Below, piece by piece: positions 26,111 through 33,501 of a stretch of DNA of 64,000 bases. The translations under genes and the position numbers were made by a program. The notes below the pieces were generated by a model that saw nothing but the letters and a program-made list of their open reading frames with translations, had not been told where the DNA came from and ran no database searches. The DNA lies in contig NZ_JAMBOX010000002.1 in the NCBI RefSeq assembly GCF_023715785.1, positions 542,404 to 606,403 on the forward strand. Direction: 5' to 3'. The stretch comes from Neobacillus niacini (GTDB lineage Bacteria; Bacillota; Bacilli; Bacillales; Cytobacillaceae). The first letter of the stretch is position 1; each line of letters starts with the position of its first letter.

Positions 26111-27640
26111 TTAACTTAATATCGTTGAATGTTTTTTTGCAGGAAGTGGGAAATCTTTATTTTCGAACGTTTCATAGCGCCGGATCAGCTCTTGCCGCAA
26201 CTCGCTTGGAACGACCAGATCGTCCACGACAAGCTCCCCCGATAGCTTGATAATGTCATAGCTTGCCCGGTATTCCTCACGGAGTTTTTGCACAAGTGCC
26301 GATCTTTCTTCCGGGTCGGTCACCGCTTTGATTTTGTTGTAATAAACGGCATTGACTGCTGCTTCCGGACCCATGATGGCAATTTCCGCCGATGGCAGGG
26401 CAATCGTCGTATCCGGTTCATAAGCCGGGCCAGCCATCGCGTAAATTCCGGCACCGTAGGCTTTTCGGACAATCACGCACATTTTTGGCACATTGGCCGT
26501 CGAACTGGCGAAAATAAAATTCCGCCCTTTCCGGAGAATACCCTCCTGCTCCACCTTCGTTCCAACCATAAATCCGGGCGTATCGCATAAATAGAGCAGC
26601 GGAATGTTGTAGGCATCACAGGTCCAAACAAATTTGGCCCCTTTATCCGACGACTCCGGAAAAATCGCCCCGCCTTTGTATAGCGGCTGGTTGGCCACTA
26701 CACCGACAGTCTTACCGTTCAGGCGGGCAAACCCGGTCACCAGCTCCTTCGCATAATTGGCTTTTACCTCAAGGAAGCTGTCCCCGTCCACAATGGATTC
26801 TATTAATTTGCGGACATCGTATGCACGATTTGGTTCTAATGGAATGATATCGTCAATTCCGGCGGGGTCCCGCTTCGGTGGAACGGCAGGGTATTCTGGC
26901 ACATTCCCGTCAAAATGATCTGGCAGGTAGGTTAATAGTTTTTTGACAAGCTCGGCTGCTTCCTCTTCAGATTTGGCAATGAAATCGGCCGAGCCGCTTT
27001 TGGTCGCGTGCATTGTGGCGCCGCCTAATTCCTCGACATCGACTTGCTGGCCTGTCGCCATTTGCACCATTCTTGGCGAAGCAATCGCCATCCCAGAAAT
27101 TTTATCGACCATGATCACAAAGTCGGAAAACACCGGCATATAGGCGGTTCCGGCAAAGCATGGGCCGTAAAGGACGGCGATTTGCGGGACTCTTCCGGAA
27201 AGCATGCTGTGGTTGTACCAGATTTTCCCGCCTGAATATTTTTCGACATGATAACCGCCCGCTTCATCAATCCGGCCGCCTGAGGAATCAATCATGTAAA
27301 CGATGGGCCGTCTGCCGCGGATCGCCGCCTCTTGGATCCGCAGGATTTTTTCCCCGTGATATTTGCCGATGGACCCGGCTTTGACGGTGTAGTCGCTTGC
27401 CATAAAAAATACAAGCCGTTCGTTGATTTTACCCGTTCCCGTAACCACGCCGTCTGCTGGGAGTTTTTCCTTTGTTGCGTTGGCAAATAAGCCAGTTTCA
27501 TAATAAGGCTGTTCATCGTCAAAATAGAGTCGAAGCCGGTCGCGGACAAATAATTTTCCCAGTTTTTTTATTTTGTCGTGATCGGGTCCACCGCGATAGA
27601 TTCGTTCCCGTTCCGCCAGCAGTCTTTGTTCACGTTCCAA
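26111..27640 (-). CDS. Acyl-CoA carboxylase carboxyltransferase (beta) subunit
   Basis: A 509-residue biotin-dependent carboxyltransferase of the PccB/MccB type. The N-half contains YMIDSSGGRIDEAGGYH and GPCFAGTAYMPVFSDFV; the C-half has LYLCDTPGFMVGTKVEQEGI and KAYGAGIYAMAGPAYEPD. It transfers carboxyl from carboxybiotin to an acyl-CoA. The MccB-like branch (methylcrotonyl- or geranyl-CoA) is plausible given the neighbouring AtuA homologue. The biotin carrier is encoded at 32076, but no biotin carboxylase subunit occurs in this operon. Confidence 0.92.
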   Translation of the reverse strand: MEREQRLLAERERIYRGGPDHDKIKKLGKLFVRDRLRLYFDDEQPYYETGLFANATKEKLPADGVVTGTGKINERLVFFMASDYTVKAGSIGKYHGEKILRIQEAAIRGRRPIVYMIDSSGGRIDEAGGYHVEKYSGGKIWYNHSMLSGRVPQIAVLYGPCFAGTAYMPVFSDFVIMVDKISGMAIASPRMVQMATGQQVDVEELGGATMHATKSGSADFIAKSEEEAAELVKKLLTYLPDHFDGNVPEYPAVPPKRDPAGIDDIIPLEPNRAYDVRKLIESIVDGDSFLEVKANYAKELVTGFARLNGKTVGVVANQPLYKGGAIFPESSDKGAKFVWTCDAYNIPLLYLCDTPGFMVGTKVEQEGILRKGRNFIFASSTANVPKMCVIVRKAYGAGIYAMAGPAYEPDTTIALPSAEIAIMGPEAAVNAVYYNKIKAVTDPEERSALVQKLREEYRASYDIIKLSGELVVDDLVVPSELRQELIRRYETFENKDFPLPAKKHSTILS

Positions 27641-27696
27641 GTATCATGCACCCCTTTTGCTAGTTTTTAAGATTTTTCAGGATTATAGCACCGCGG

Positions 27697-28881
27697 TCAG
27701 ACCCCTTTTGAGGCTTTATCTGCTTCAATTGGTGTCAGGATTCCCAACTGTTTGGTGAGGATCTCATTCATAATTTGCGTCGTGCCGCCGCCAATCGTTT
27801 GGATCCGCGCATCGCGCCAAAGCCTTTGGATTGGGTATTCCATCATATAGCCATTGCCGCCGTGAATTTGAACTGCCTGATCACAGACCTGATTCAACAT
27901 TTCGCTGGCAAGCGTCTTAGCCATCGTCGCCTCTATGACGCAATTTTTCCCTTGGTTATACAGGTAAAGGGCCCTGTATGTAAGGTTCCGGGCTTTTTCA
28001 AGATCGACTGCCATGTCGACCATCTTATGCCGCAGCACCTGAAACTCCGATAGCGGTTTGTTAAACTGGATTCTTTCTTTGCTGTATTGAATGGTCAGTT
28101 CCAACGCTTTTTCGGCCGCCCCGATACAGCCCAATGCTAACGTTAGCCGTTCATACTGGAAGTTTTTCATAATGTAAAGGAATCCCTCATTTTCCTGCCC
28201 AATTAGGTTTTCTTTCGGCACAATCACATTATCGAAAAATAATTCTCCTGTATCCGAAGAGCGCCAGCCCAGTTTCTTCAGGCTTTTTCCGACAGAGTAG
28301 CCGTCAGAATTGGTATCGACAATAAATAGACTGATGTTGCGGTGATGCGGTCCGTCGGCGGTCTTGGCTGCAACAATAACATAGTCGGCATTGACCCCGT
28401 TGGTGATGAAGGTCTTTGAGCCGTTCAGGACATAGAAGTCCCCGTCTTTTTTGGCAGTGGTTTTAATGGCGGCCACGTCGGACCCGCCTCCTGGTTCGGT
28501 AACTGCAAGAGCGGAAATGGCATCACCTTTAATTCCCGGGACGAGGTACTTCAGTTTTTGCTCATTGTTTCCGTAGCGCCAAATATTAGTCATCGCAATC
28601 GTCGTATGAGACCCGATGGCCGCACCGACACCGCCTGCGCCGCATTTGGAAAGCTCTTCGGTAAATACGGCTTCCATGATCACATCAAGGCCGCTGCCTC
28701 CGTACTCTTCCGGAAATTTAATCCCGAGAAACTCTAGATCCCCCATCCGTTTATATAAACTTCTCGGCGTCTCGCCGTCCTTTTCCCACTGTTCGACGTT
28801 TGGGACGATTTCTTTTTCCACAAAAGAACGAACCGTTTTCCGAAACATGTCATGTTCCTCCGTAAAGATCCAGTGCCCCAT
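27697..28881 (-). CDS. Acyl-CoA dehydrogenase
   Basis: 394 residues from ATG 28881 (AAGGAGG RBS; the longer frame is not supported). FAD-dependent alpha,beta-desaturation of an acyl-CoA. Visible: LAVTEPGGGSDVAAIKTTA and the substrate/FAD segment KTFITNGVNADYVIV; the QIHGGNGYMMEYPIQRLWRD helix (an FAD-binding signature) and IGGGTTQIMNEI near the end. The catalytic base region has GGNGYM without an obvious Glu just after it, as in IVD/LCAD-like members. Electrons would go to ETF, which is not encoded here. Confidence 0.92.
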   Translation of the reverse strand: MGHWIFTEEHDMFRKTVRSFVEKEIVPNVEQWEKDGETPRSLYKRMGDLEFLGIKFPEEYGGSGLDVIMEAVFTEELSKCGAGGVGAAIGSHTTIAMTNIWRYGNNEQKLKYLVPGIKGDAISALAVTEPGGGSDVAAIKTTAKKDGDFYVLNGSKTFITNGVNADYVIVAAKTADGPHHRNISLFIVDTNSDGYSVGKSLKKLGWRSSDTGELFFDNVIVPKENLIGQENEGFLYIMKNFQYERLTLALGCIGAAEKALELTIQYSKERIQFNKPLSEFQVLRHKMVDMAVDLEKARNLTYRALYLYNQGKNCVIEATMAKTLASEMLNQVCDQAVQIHGGNGYMMEYPIQRLWRDARIQTIGGGTTQIMNEILTKQLGILTPIEADKASKGV

Positions 28882-28936
28882 GAAAACCCTCCTTATTAAA
28901 AAAATGCATTTGATTTTGATTCGGCTTGAAAAAGAG

Positions 28937-29175
28937 TTATTCGCCGAACTTTGCAAGTTATTCGCCGAACTGAGGCGGTTATTCGCCGAACTAGGGGACT
29001 TATTCGCCGAAACTCTATGAATATTCGCTGAACTTCAAGACTTATTCGCCAAACCAGCTATCTCGCCAATTCTGGGAAGTATTTCGCCAAACATTAGCGT
29101 GTTTTGGCAGAAAGCGAAGTTGATTTGCCGAATTCGTTTCCTATTTCGCGAAAAATCCATATTGTTTCGCGAACC
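28937..29175. repeat. Degenerate 21-nt periodic array A
   Basis: About a dozen copies of a short phrase, best seen as TTATTCGCCGAACT (28937, 28958, 28979, 29000, 29021, 29042), recur at exactly 21 nt. They then decay to TTTCGCCAAAC and TTTCGCGAA forms with the period mostly kept. The array fills the 300-base gap between two acyl-CoA dehydrogenase genes of the same operon, so it is transcribed (sense core GGCGAATAA). No gene or terminator is visible in the gap. Confidence 0.8.
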
Positions 29176-29181
29176 CCTTTT

Positions 29182-30330
29182 TTATAACCCCATCTGCTTG
29201 GCAATGATCTCCTTCATGATTTCGTCCGTACCGCCGCCAATTCTCGCCAAGCGGCTGTCACGCCAAGCCCGTTCAATCGGATATTCGGCCATATAGCCAT
29301 TCCCACCGAAAATCTGCAGCGCGCGGTCCGCGACCCAATGCGCCATTTGCACGGCTGCCAATTTCGTCATCGAGATTTCTTTCGAAGGAACCTCCCCTTT
29401 GGCGAACCGGTAAGCGGTCGCATAGGTCAATTCCCGGCAGGCCTCAATTTGCGTTTTCATCTCGGCCAACAGGTGGGCAATTACCTGAAAATTGCTGATT
29501 GGCTGGTTAAACGCGATTCTCGTTTTGGCATAGTTCAACGCCAGCTCGTAGGATTTTTCAGCACCGCCGATTGCCCCGGCAGCACCAATCATCCGCTCGC
29601 CCTGCAGCTGCCACATGATTTGGTAAAAGCCCTTGCCCTCTTCCCCAAGCAGGTTTTCATGGGGAACGCGGACATCATCAAAAATCAGCTCGGCGGTATC
29701 AGATGAACGCATGCCAACCTTTTCGAGCTTTTTTCCAACAGAGAAGCCGGGATGATTCGTTTCGACGAGGAACAGTGAAATCCCCTTCGGTCCTGGGTCA
29801 TCGGAAGTCCGTGTCACCAAGGTAACGAAATCGGCCCGAGTCCCGTTGGTAATAAAGGTTTTCGTGCCATTAATGACCCATTCATCCCCATCACGCCTAG
29901 CCCGGGTTTGAATGCCCATGACATCTGACCCGTTGTTCGGTTCGGTAATCCCGATTGCGGCTATTTTTTCACCGCGTAGTGCCGGCTTTAGGAAACGCTC
30001 ATGTTGGTCTTTGGTGCCAAATTTGTAGATGGGCGGCGTGGCCATGTCAGTTTGGACGGCAATCGCCATCGGGACGCCGCCGCAACCGCATTTGTTCATT
30101 TCTTCTGCCAGAATCAACCCGGAAAAATAATCTCCTCCCTGACCGCCGACCTCCTCCGGATAATGCAATCCGAGCAGTCCCAATTCTCCCATTCTATTGA
30201 ACAGTGAGCGCGGGAACATCCCCTCTTCTTCCCATTCATCTACAAATGGCTTAATCTCGTTTTCTACGAATTTACGAATCATTTTTCTGAGCTGGTCATG
30301 CTCTTCAGTAAAATATGGTTCATACGGCAT
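29182..30330 (-). CDS. Acyl-CoA dehydrogenase
   Basis: A 382-residue FAD enzyme, paralogous to the one at 27697. IGITEPNNGSDVMGIQTRA, KTFITNGTRADFVTLV, ALQIFGGNGYMAEYPIERAWRD and IGGGTDEIMKEI are in the standard order. Two dehydrogenases in one operon suggest two successive desaturations or two substrates, as in citronellyl- or leucine-type catabolism. It is separated from the upstream AtuA-like small gene by 12 nt, but from the downstream dehydrogenase by the 300-base repeat array. Confidence 0.93.
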   Translation of the reverse strand: MPYEPYFTEEHDQLRKMIRKFVENEIKPFVDEWEEEGMFPRSLFNRMGELGLLGLHYPEEVGGQGGDYFSGLILAEEMNKCGCGGVPMAIAVQTDMATPPIYKFGTKDQHERFLKPALRGEKIAAIGITEPNNGSDVMGIQTRARRDGDEWVINGTKTFITNGTRADFVTLVTRTSDDPGPKGISLFLVETNHPGFSVGKKLEKVGMRSSDTAELIFDDVRVPHENLLGEEGKGFYQIMWQLQGERMIGAAGAIGGAEKSYELALNYAKTRIAFNQPISNFQVIAHLLAEMKTQIEACRELTYATAYRFAKGEVPSKEISMTKLAAVQMAHWVADRALQIFGGNGYMAEYPIERAWRDSRLARIGGGTDEIMKEIIAKQMGL

Positions 30331-30342
30331 ACCCTGTTCACC

Positions 30343-30687
30343 TCATTTTCTTAAGTTCTGTAAAATGGAATCGTCCACATCAAGTTCGAGTCGCATCAAA
30401 TTGGCACCAAAGCACTTGCCGAGGTTATCGAGCCTGAGCGACGCTGACCCGCCGCCCGCCAATGCCTCCTTGCACACAAAATTCAGCGCGAGGATATTAG
30501 GAAGCTCGTAGCGGATTACCTCTCCTTCTACAATACCGGTAAAATGCTCCTTAACCCGTTCAGGGGTTAATTTTTTCAAGAAAGTTTGATAGATTGCCGG
30601 GTTTGGGGCAAACACGCCGATGTTCACCATATTGCCTTTATCCCCGGATCGCGTTTGCGCAATATCCCTAAGCTTAACAAAGGCCAT
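30343..30687 (-). CDS. AtuA-like C-terminal ferredoxin-fold protein
   Basis: A 114-residue protein beginning VKLRDIAQTRSGDKGNMVNIGV, the hallmark start of the AtuA-like C-terminal domain, with CKEALAGGGSASLRLDNLGK at the end. In many genomes this domain is fused to the larger AtuA protein; here it is a separate gene 5 nt downstream. Its biochemical role is not known. Associated with acyclic terpene and branched-acid catabolism by gene context. Confidence 0.85.
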   Translation of the reverse strand: MAFVKLRDIAQTRSGDKGNMVNIGVFAPNPAIYQTFLKKLTPERVKEHFTGIVEGEVIRYELPNILALNFVCKEALAGGGSASLRLDNLGKCFGANLMRLELDVDDSILQNLRK

Positions 30688-30692
30688 CTCGT

Positions 30693-32057
30693 CTACACCT
30701 CCAGCACATCGACTTTGACATGACTTTCAACCTCATCCCGTGGAATGAGCGTTGACCACATCCCGAGCAACGACCTTGGGGAGGAGTTGCCGGTGAATCC
30801 ACTCATCGTCGGGGGACCATTCAAGGCTAGCGGCGGGAAGAGTCGGCTGAATCGTGCCGCTTCCTGCTTCGTTTTGGCCTTGACTGCCATTCGCAAATAC
30901 ACTTCATTTAGTTCTTGTTCCGGTTGGAACGCCAACGGACCGCTTAACGAGTTGTAACCTAGGTAGTCAGTGCGGACCTCCTCATAGTTCCACCGATATC
31001 GCTCCAACTGAGTGCGGATGATTTCATCAACTTTTTTTGCTTTTTGGAGGGCATCGGGCCAGGCGAATCCAACAATGACTTGTGCAGCATAGCCGTCCTC
31101 ATAACCCATGACGACTTTCAGGGAATCCGTCCGCGGCTTGCCTTTTACCCCCGAAACCTTGACTTGGTTTGGCCCGATGTTTTCCAGATGCACACCGGTT
31201 AAATCGACAATCACGTCCGGGGTGATATAGGCCGAAGGGTCATGGATCTCGTAGAGCATCTGTTCTTTCACGGTATCCACTGTGACCAATCCGCCCTGGT
31301 CTTCAACTTTACTGATGATAAACTCACCATTTTCAACGACTTCGGCAATCGGATAACCCATCTTGTCAAAGCCTTCAATCTCCTTCCAGTTTCCGCTGAA
31401 ATTGCCCCCTGTCGATTGAGCAGAGCACTCGAGCAAATGCCCCATAAATATCCCGCTTGCCAGCTGATCCCATTCATCTTCCTTCCAGCCGTATTCATAG
31501 ATTAATGGCGCCAAAAACTGAGCCGTATCTGTCGTCCTGCCTGTGACCACAATATCGGCGCCGGCCCGGAGCGCCTCGACAATCGGCTGGGCCCCAATAT
31601 AAGCGTTGGCAAATTCCAGCCTGTCTTGAACCGTGGTGATGTTTTCTCCTGTTTCTAAATGGTTAAGTGGGTACCCTTTTTCAAGAAACTCGTGGATCCG
31701 GTCCAATACATTGTCTCCGGACACCACCGCGACCTTTAGTCCGCTCATCCCCATTTCCCGCGCGACTTTTAAAATTTCCTGCTGGGCACCAAGCGGATTG
31801 ATGCCACCAGCGTTTGTTAACAGCTTAATCCCTTTTTCTCTTACAAATGGCAGCAGCGCCTTCATTTGCAACGGCAAATCCTTGGTATAGCCCGCTTGCT
31901 CATTTTTCCGTTTATCCTTGACGAGGATGGCCATCGTCAATTCCGCAAGTGCATCGAAACATAGATATTGGACATTTCCCTTTGCTGCTGTGGCAACGGC
32001 CGCCTCGATGCTATCGCCGTAAAAGCCTTGGGCTGCTCCAATTCGAACTGTTTTCAT
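30693..32057 (-). CDS. AtuA family protein (acyclic terpene utilisation, DUF1446)
   Basis: A 454-residue protein starting VRIGAAQGFYGDSIEAAV with YLCFDALAELTMAIL, LTNAGGINPLGAQQEILK and ADIVVTGRTTDTAQFLAPLI, all typical of AtuA/DUF1446. In Pseudomonas, atuA heads the citronellol/geranylate cluster, but its reaction is still undefined. Here it lies between a biotin carrier protein gene and the separate C-terminal-domain gene, in an operon with carboxylase and dehydrogenases, consistent with a geranyl-CoA-carboxylase-like route. Confidence 0.9.
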   Translation of the reverse strand: MKTVRIGAAQGFYGDSIEAAVATAAKGNVQYLCFDALAELTMAILVKDKRKNEQAGYTKDLPLQMKALLPFVREKGIKLLTNAGGINPLGAQQEILKVAREMGMSGLKVAVVSGDNVLDRIHEFLEKGYPLNHLETGENITTVQDRLEFANAYIGAQPIVEALRAGADIVVTGRTTDTAQFLAPLIYEYGWKEDEWDQLASGIFMGHLLECSAQSTGGNFSGNWKEIEGFDKMGYPIAEVVENGEFIISKVEDQGGLVTVDTVKEQMLYEIHDPSAYITPDVIVDLTGVHLENIGPNQVKVSGVKGKPRTDSLKVVMGYEDGYAAQVIVGFAWPDALQKAKKVDEIIRTQLERYRWNYEEVRTDYLGYNSLSGPLAFQPEQELNEVYLRMAVKAKTKQEAARFSRLFPPLALNGPPTMSGFTGNSSPRSLLGMWSTLIPRDEVESHVKVDVLEV

Positions 32058-32075
32058 GAGAAGCTCCTCCTTTCC

Positions 32076-32294
32076 TTAGTCGGTTTTCAGCTTGACCAGA
32101 ACGTCCCCTTCCTGGACGAACTCCCCTTCCGCTGTTTTGATTTCGGCAACCACACCGGCATGGGTGGATTCAATCGGTATTTCCATTTTCATCGACTCCA
32201 AAATGACCAGAACATCGCCTTCTTTGACAATGTCGTTTTCATTTACTTCGATTTTCCACACGTTTCCGGACATTATAGATAAAATTTCGGTCAT
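32076..32294 (-). CDS. Stand-alone biotin carboxyl carrier protein
   Basis: A 72-residue biotinyl domain of the same size as B. subtilis YngHB. The biotinylation motif reads LVILESMKMEIPIES, with Lys about residue 34 in E-S-M-K-M (Ser in place of the more usual Ala). The second half repeats the fold (EGEFVQEGDVLVKL). It would carry carboxybiotin to the carboxyltransferase at 26111. The biotin carboxylase that loads it must come from elsewhere in the genome. Confidence 0.9.
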   Translation of the reverse strand: MTEILSIMSGNVWKIEVNENDIVKEGDVLVILESMKMEIPIESTHAGVVAEIKTAEGEFVQEGDVLVKLKTD

Positions 32295-32384
32295 TTTTCC
32301 TCACTCCGATTATTCATTTTGTTTTTAGCGGCAAATTGTATTAAAACTGATGTTTTTCACCTTATCCAATAGCTGCAATTAACT

Positions 32385-32480
32385 TTATTTGCGGATTTGA
32401 AGGTTTTATTTGCGATTTTTAGACTTTTATTTGCGGAATTTCTCTATTTTATTTGCGGATTTCTCTATTTTATTTGCGCC
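32385..32480. repeat. Degenerate 21-nt periodic array B
   Basis: Five copies of TTTATTTGCGGATTT-like units have their GCG at 32391, 32412, 32433, 32455 and 32476, spacing 21, 21, 22 and 21 nt. The array lies in the 200-base gap between the enoyl-CoA hydratase and biotin-carrier genes of the sigma-54 operon (sense core CCGCAAATAAA). Same period as arrays at 28937 and 63247 but different wording. Confidence 0.75.
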
Positions 32481-32494
32481 TAACAATAATCCCC

Positions 32495-33289
32495 CTATTT
32501 CCCCGTCCAATTCGGCCGTCTTTTTTCAAGAAAAGCGGTGGCTCCCTCTTTCAAATCCTCACTCATAAATGACACCAGCCGTAAGTTTGTTAAGTAATCA
32601 AACGCCTTCATCATATCCATGCCTTCCGTTGTAAAAAATGCGTCCAAACTGAGCTTGACGGCGAGCGGGCTGAAGTTTGCCACTTGCAGGGCCAGCTCTA
32701 AGGTTTCTTTTTCCAGCTCTTCTGGAGGAACAACCCGATGGACGAGCCCCAATTCCCGCGCTTTTTCTGCTGAATAAATCTCCGCAGTCAGCATCATCTC
32801 CATCATCTTCCGTTCGCCAACCGCACGACGGACCCAAGGCATTATCACAAATGGTACGAGTCCCAAACGTAACTCGGTTAATCCTAATTTCGCCTCTGAG
32901 GAAGCGATTGCGAGGTGACACATGGCAACGAGACCGGTTCCACCTCCTAAAGCAGGTCCGTTTACACTCGCAATAAGCGGTGTTGTAATTTCCGCCCCCA
33001 GCTTAAACAGTTCTGTACTTTCACGCCCTTCAGAATAAAGCTCCGGGGCTGTTTTTGAGAGATTCTTTTTAAATTCATTCAAATTTCCTCCGGCAGAGAA
33101 GGCTGTTCCGGCACCGGTAAGAATGATGGCGCGGATGTCTGGATTAAGTTCCGCTGCCCTAATGGCCATTACGAGCTCCTTCGCCGAGGTTTCAGTCAAC
33201 GGATTTCGCATTTCCGGCAAGTTCAACGTGATTTTGGCGACAGCTTCTATTTCTTCGTAAAGAAGCGTTTCGTAGATCACTACATTCAC
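32495..33289 (-). CDS. Enoyl-CoA hydratase/isomerase (crotonase family)
   Basis: The 264-residue first gene of the sigma-54 operon. Crotonase landmarks: ILTGAGTAFSAGGNLNEFKK (first oxyanion-hole segment), SVNGPALGGGTGLVAMCHLA (second), and LTELRLGLVPFVIMPWV. In the active-site helix the first catalytic Glu position is Thr (GGGTGLV), while the second (LTELRLG) is present, so it may act as a methylglutaconyl- or isomerase-like crotonase rather than classic hydratase. A -24/-12 promoter lies 31 nt upstream. Confidence 0.88.
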   Translation of the reverse strand: MNVVIYETLLYEEIEAVAKITLNLPEMRNPLTETSAKELVMAIRAAELNPDIRAIILTGAGTAFSAGGNLNEFKKNLSKTAPELYSEGRESTELFKLGAEITTPLIASVNGPALGGGTGLVAMCHLAIASSEAKLGLTELRLGLVPFVIMPWVRRAVGERKMMEMMLTAEIYSAEKARELGLVHRVVPPEELEKETLELALQVANFSPLAVKLSLDAFFTTEGMDMMKAFDYLTNLRLVSFMSEDLKEGATAFLEKRRPNWTGK

Positions 33290-33319
33290 CCCATTTAATA
33301 GCTTTCTACTTTTTCATAA

Positions 33320-33335
33320 TGCAAGTAACGTGCCA
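33320..33335 (-). promoter_or_regulatory. Sigma-54 (-24/-12) promoter
   Basis: Minus-strand TTGGCACGTTACTTGCA matches the consensus YTGGCACG-N4-TTGCW exactly (GG and GC separated by 10 nt). It points toward the enoyl-CoA hydratase at 33289 and so drives the nine-gene operon down to 24129. A sigma-54 activator gene is divergent next to it. Confidence 0.88.
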
Positions 33336-33371
33336 ACTAAAACATTCTGTCGGGCCAGCCCATCATATTCC

Positions 33372-33415
33372 CTGTAAAAAACAACCTGAACATAAAACTG
33401 AACAGGTGTTTACAG
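33372..33415. promoter_or_regulatory. Candidate activator binding site (UAS)
   Basis: Two near-mirror sequences, CTGTAAAAAACAACCTG (33372-33388) and CAGGTGTTTACAG (33403-33415), form an imperfect dyad. It lies about 37-80 nt upstream of the -24 element and close to the activator's own -35, a place suited both to activation of the operon and autoregulation. Confidence 0.5.
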
Positions 33416-33432
33416 AAGTTTACAATTGCTGG

Positions 33433-33461
33433 TTGTCAGATATGGAAAAGGTCGTTATAAT
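33433..33461 (+). promoter_or_regulatory. Sigma-A promoter of the sigma-54 activator
   Basis: -35 TTGTCA (33433-33438), 17-nt spacer, perfect -10 TATAAT (33456-33461). The leader to the TTG at 33502 is about 33 nt. Confidence 0.8.
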
Positions 33462-33501
33462 GGTAATTGTGTAAATATTTCGAAAACTGAGGTGGAGTTA
33501 T

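Noticed and set aside
28616..29020. A + strand frame ending in LFAELxx heptads
   Set aside because: It lies antisense to the acyl-CoA dehydrogenase gene over most of its length; the heptads come from the 21-nt DNA repeat, and no RBS is visible.
28937..29175. CRISPR array
   Set aside because: Units are degenerate, the period is 21 nt and there are no unique spacers of 30 nt or more, no leader and no cas genes.
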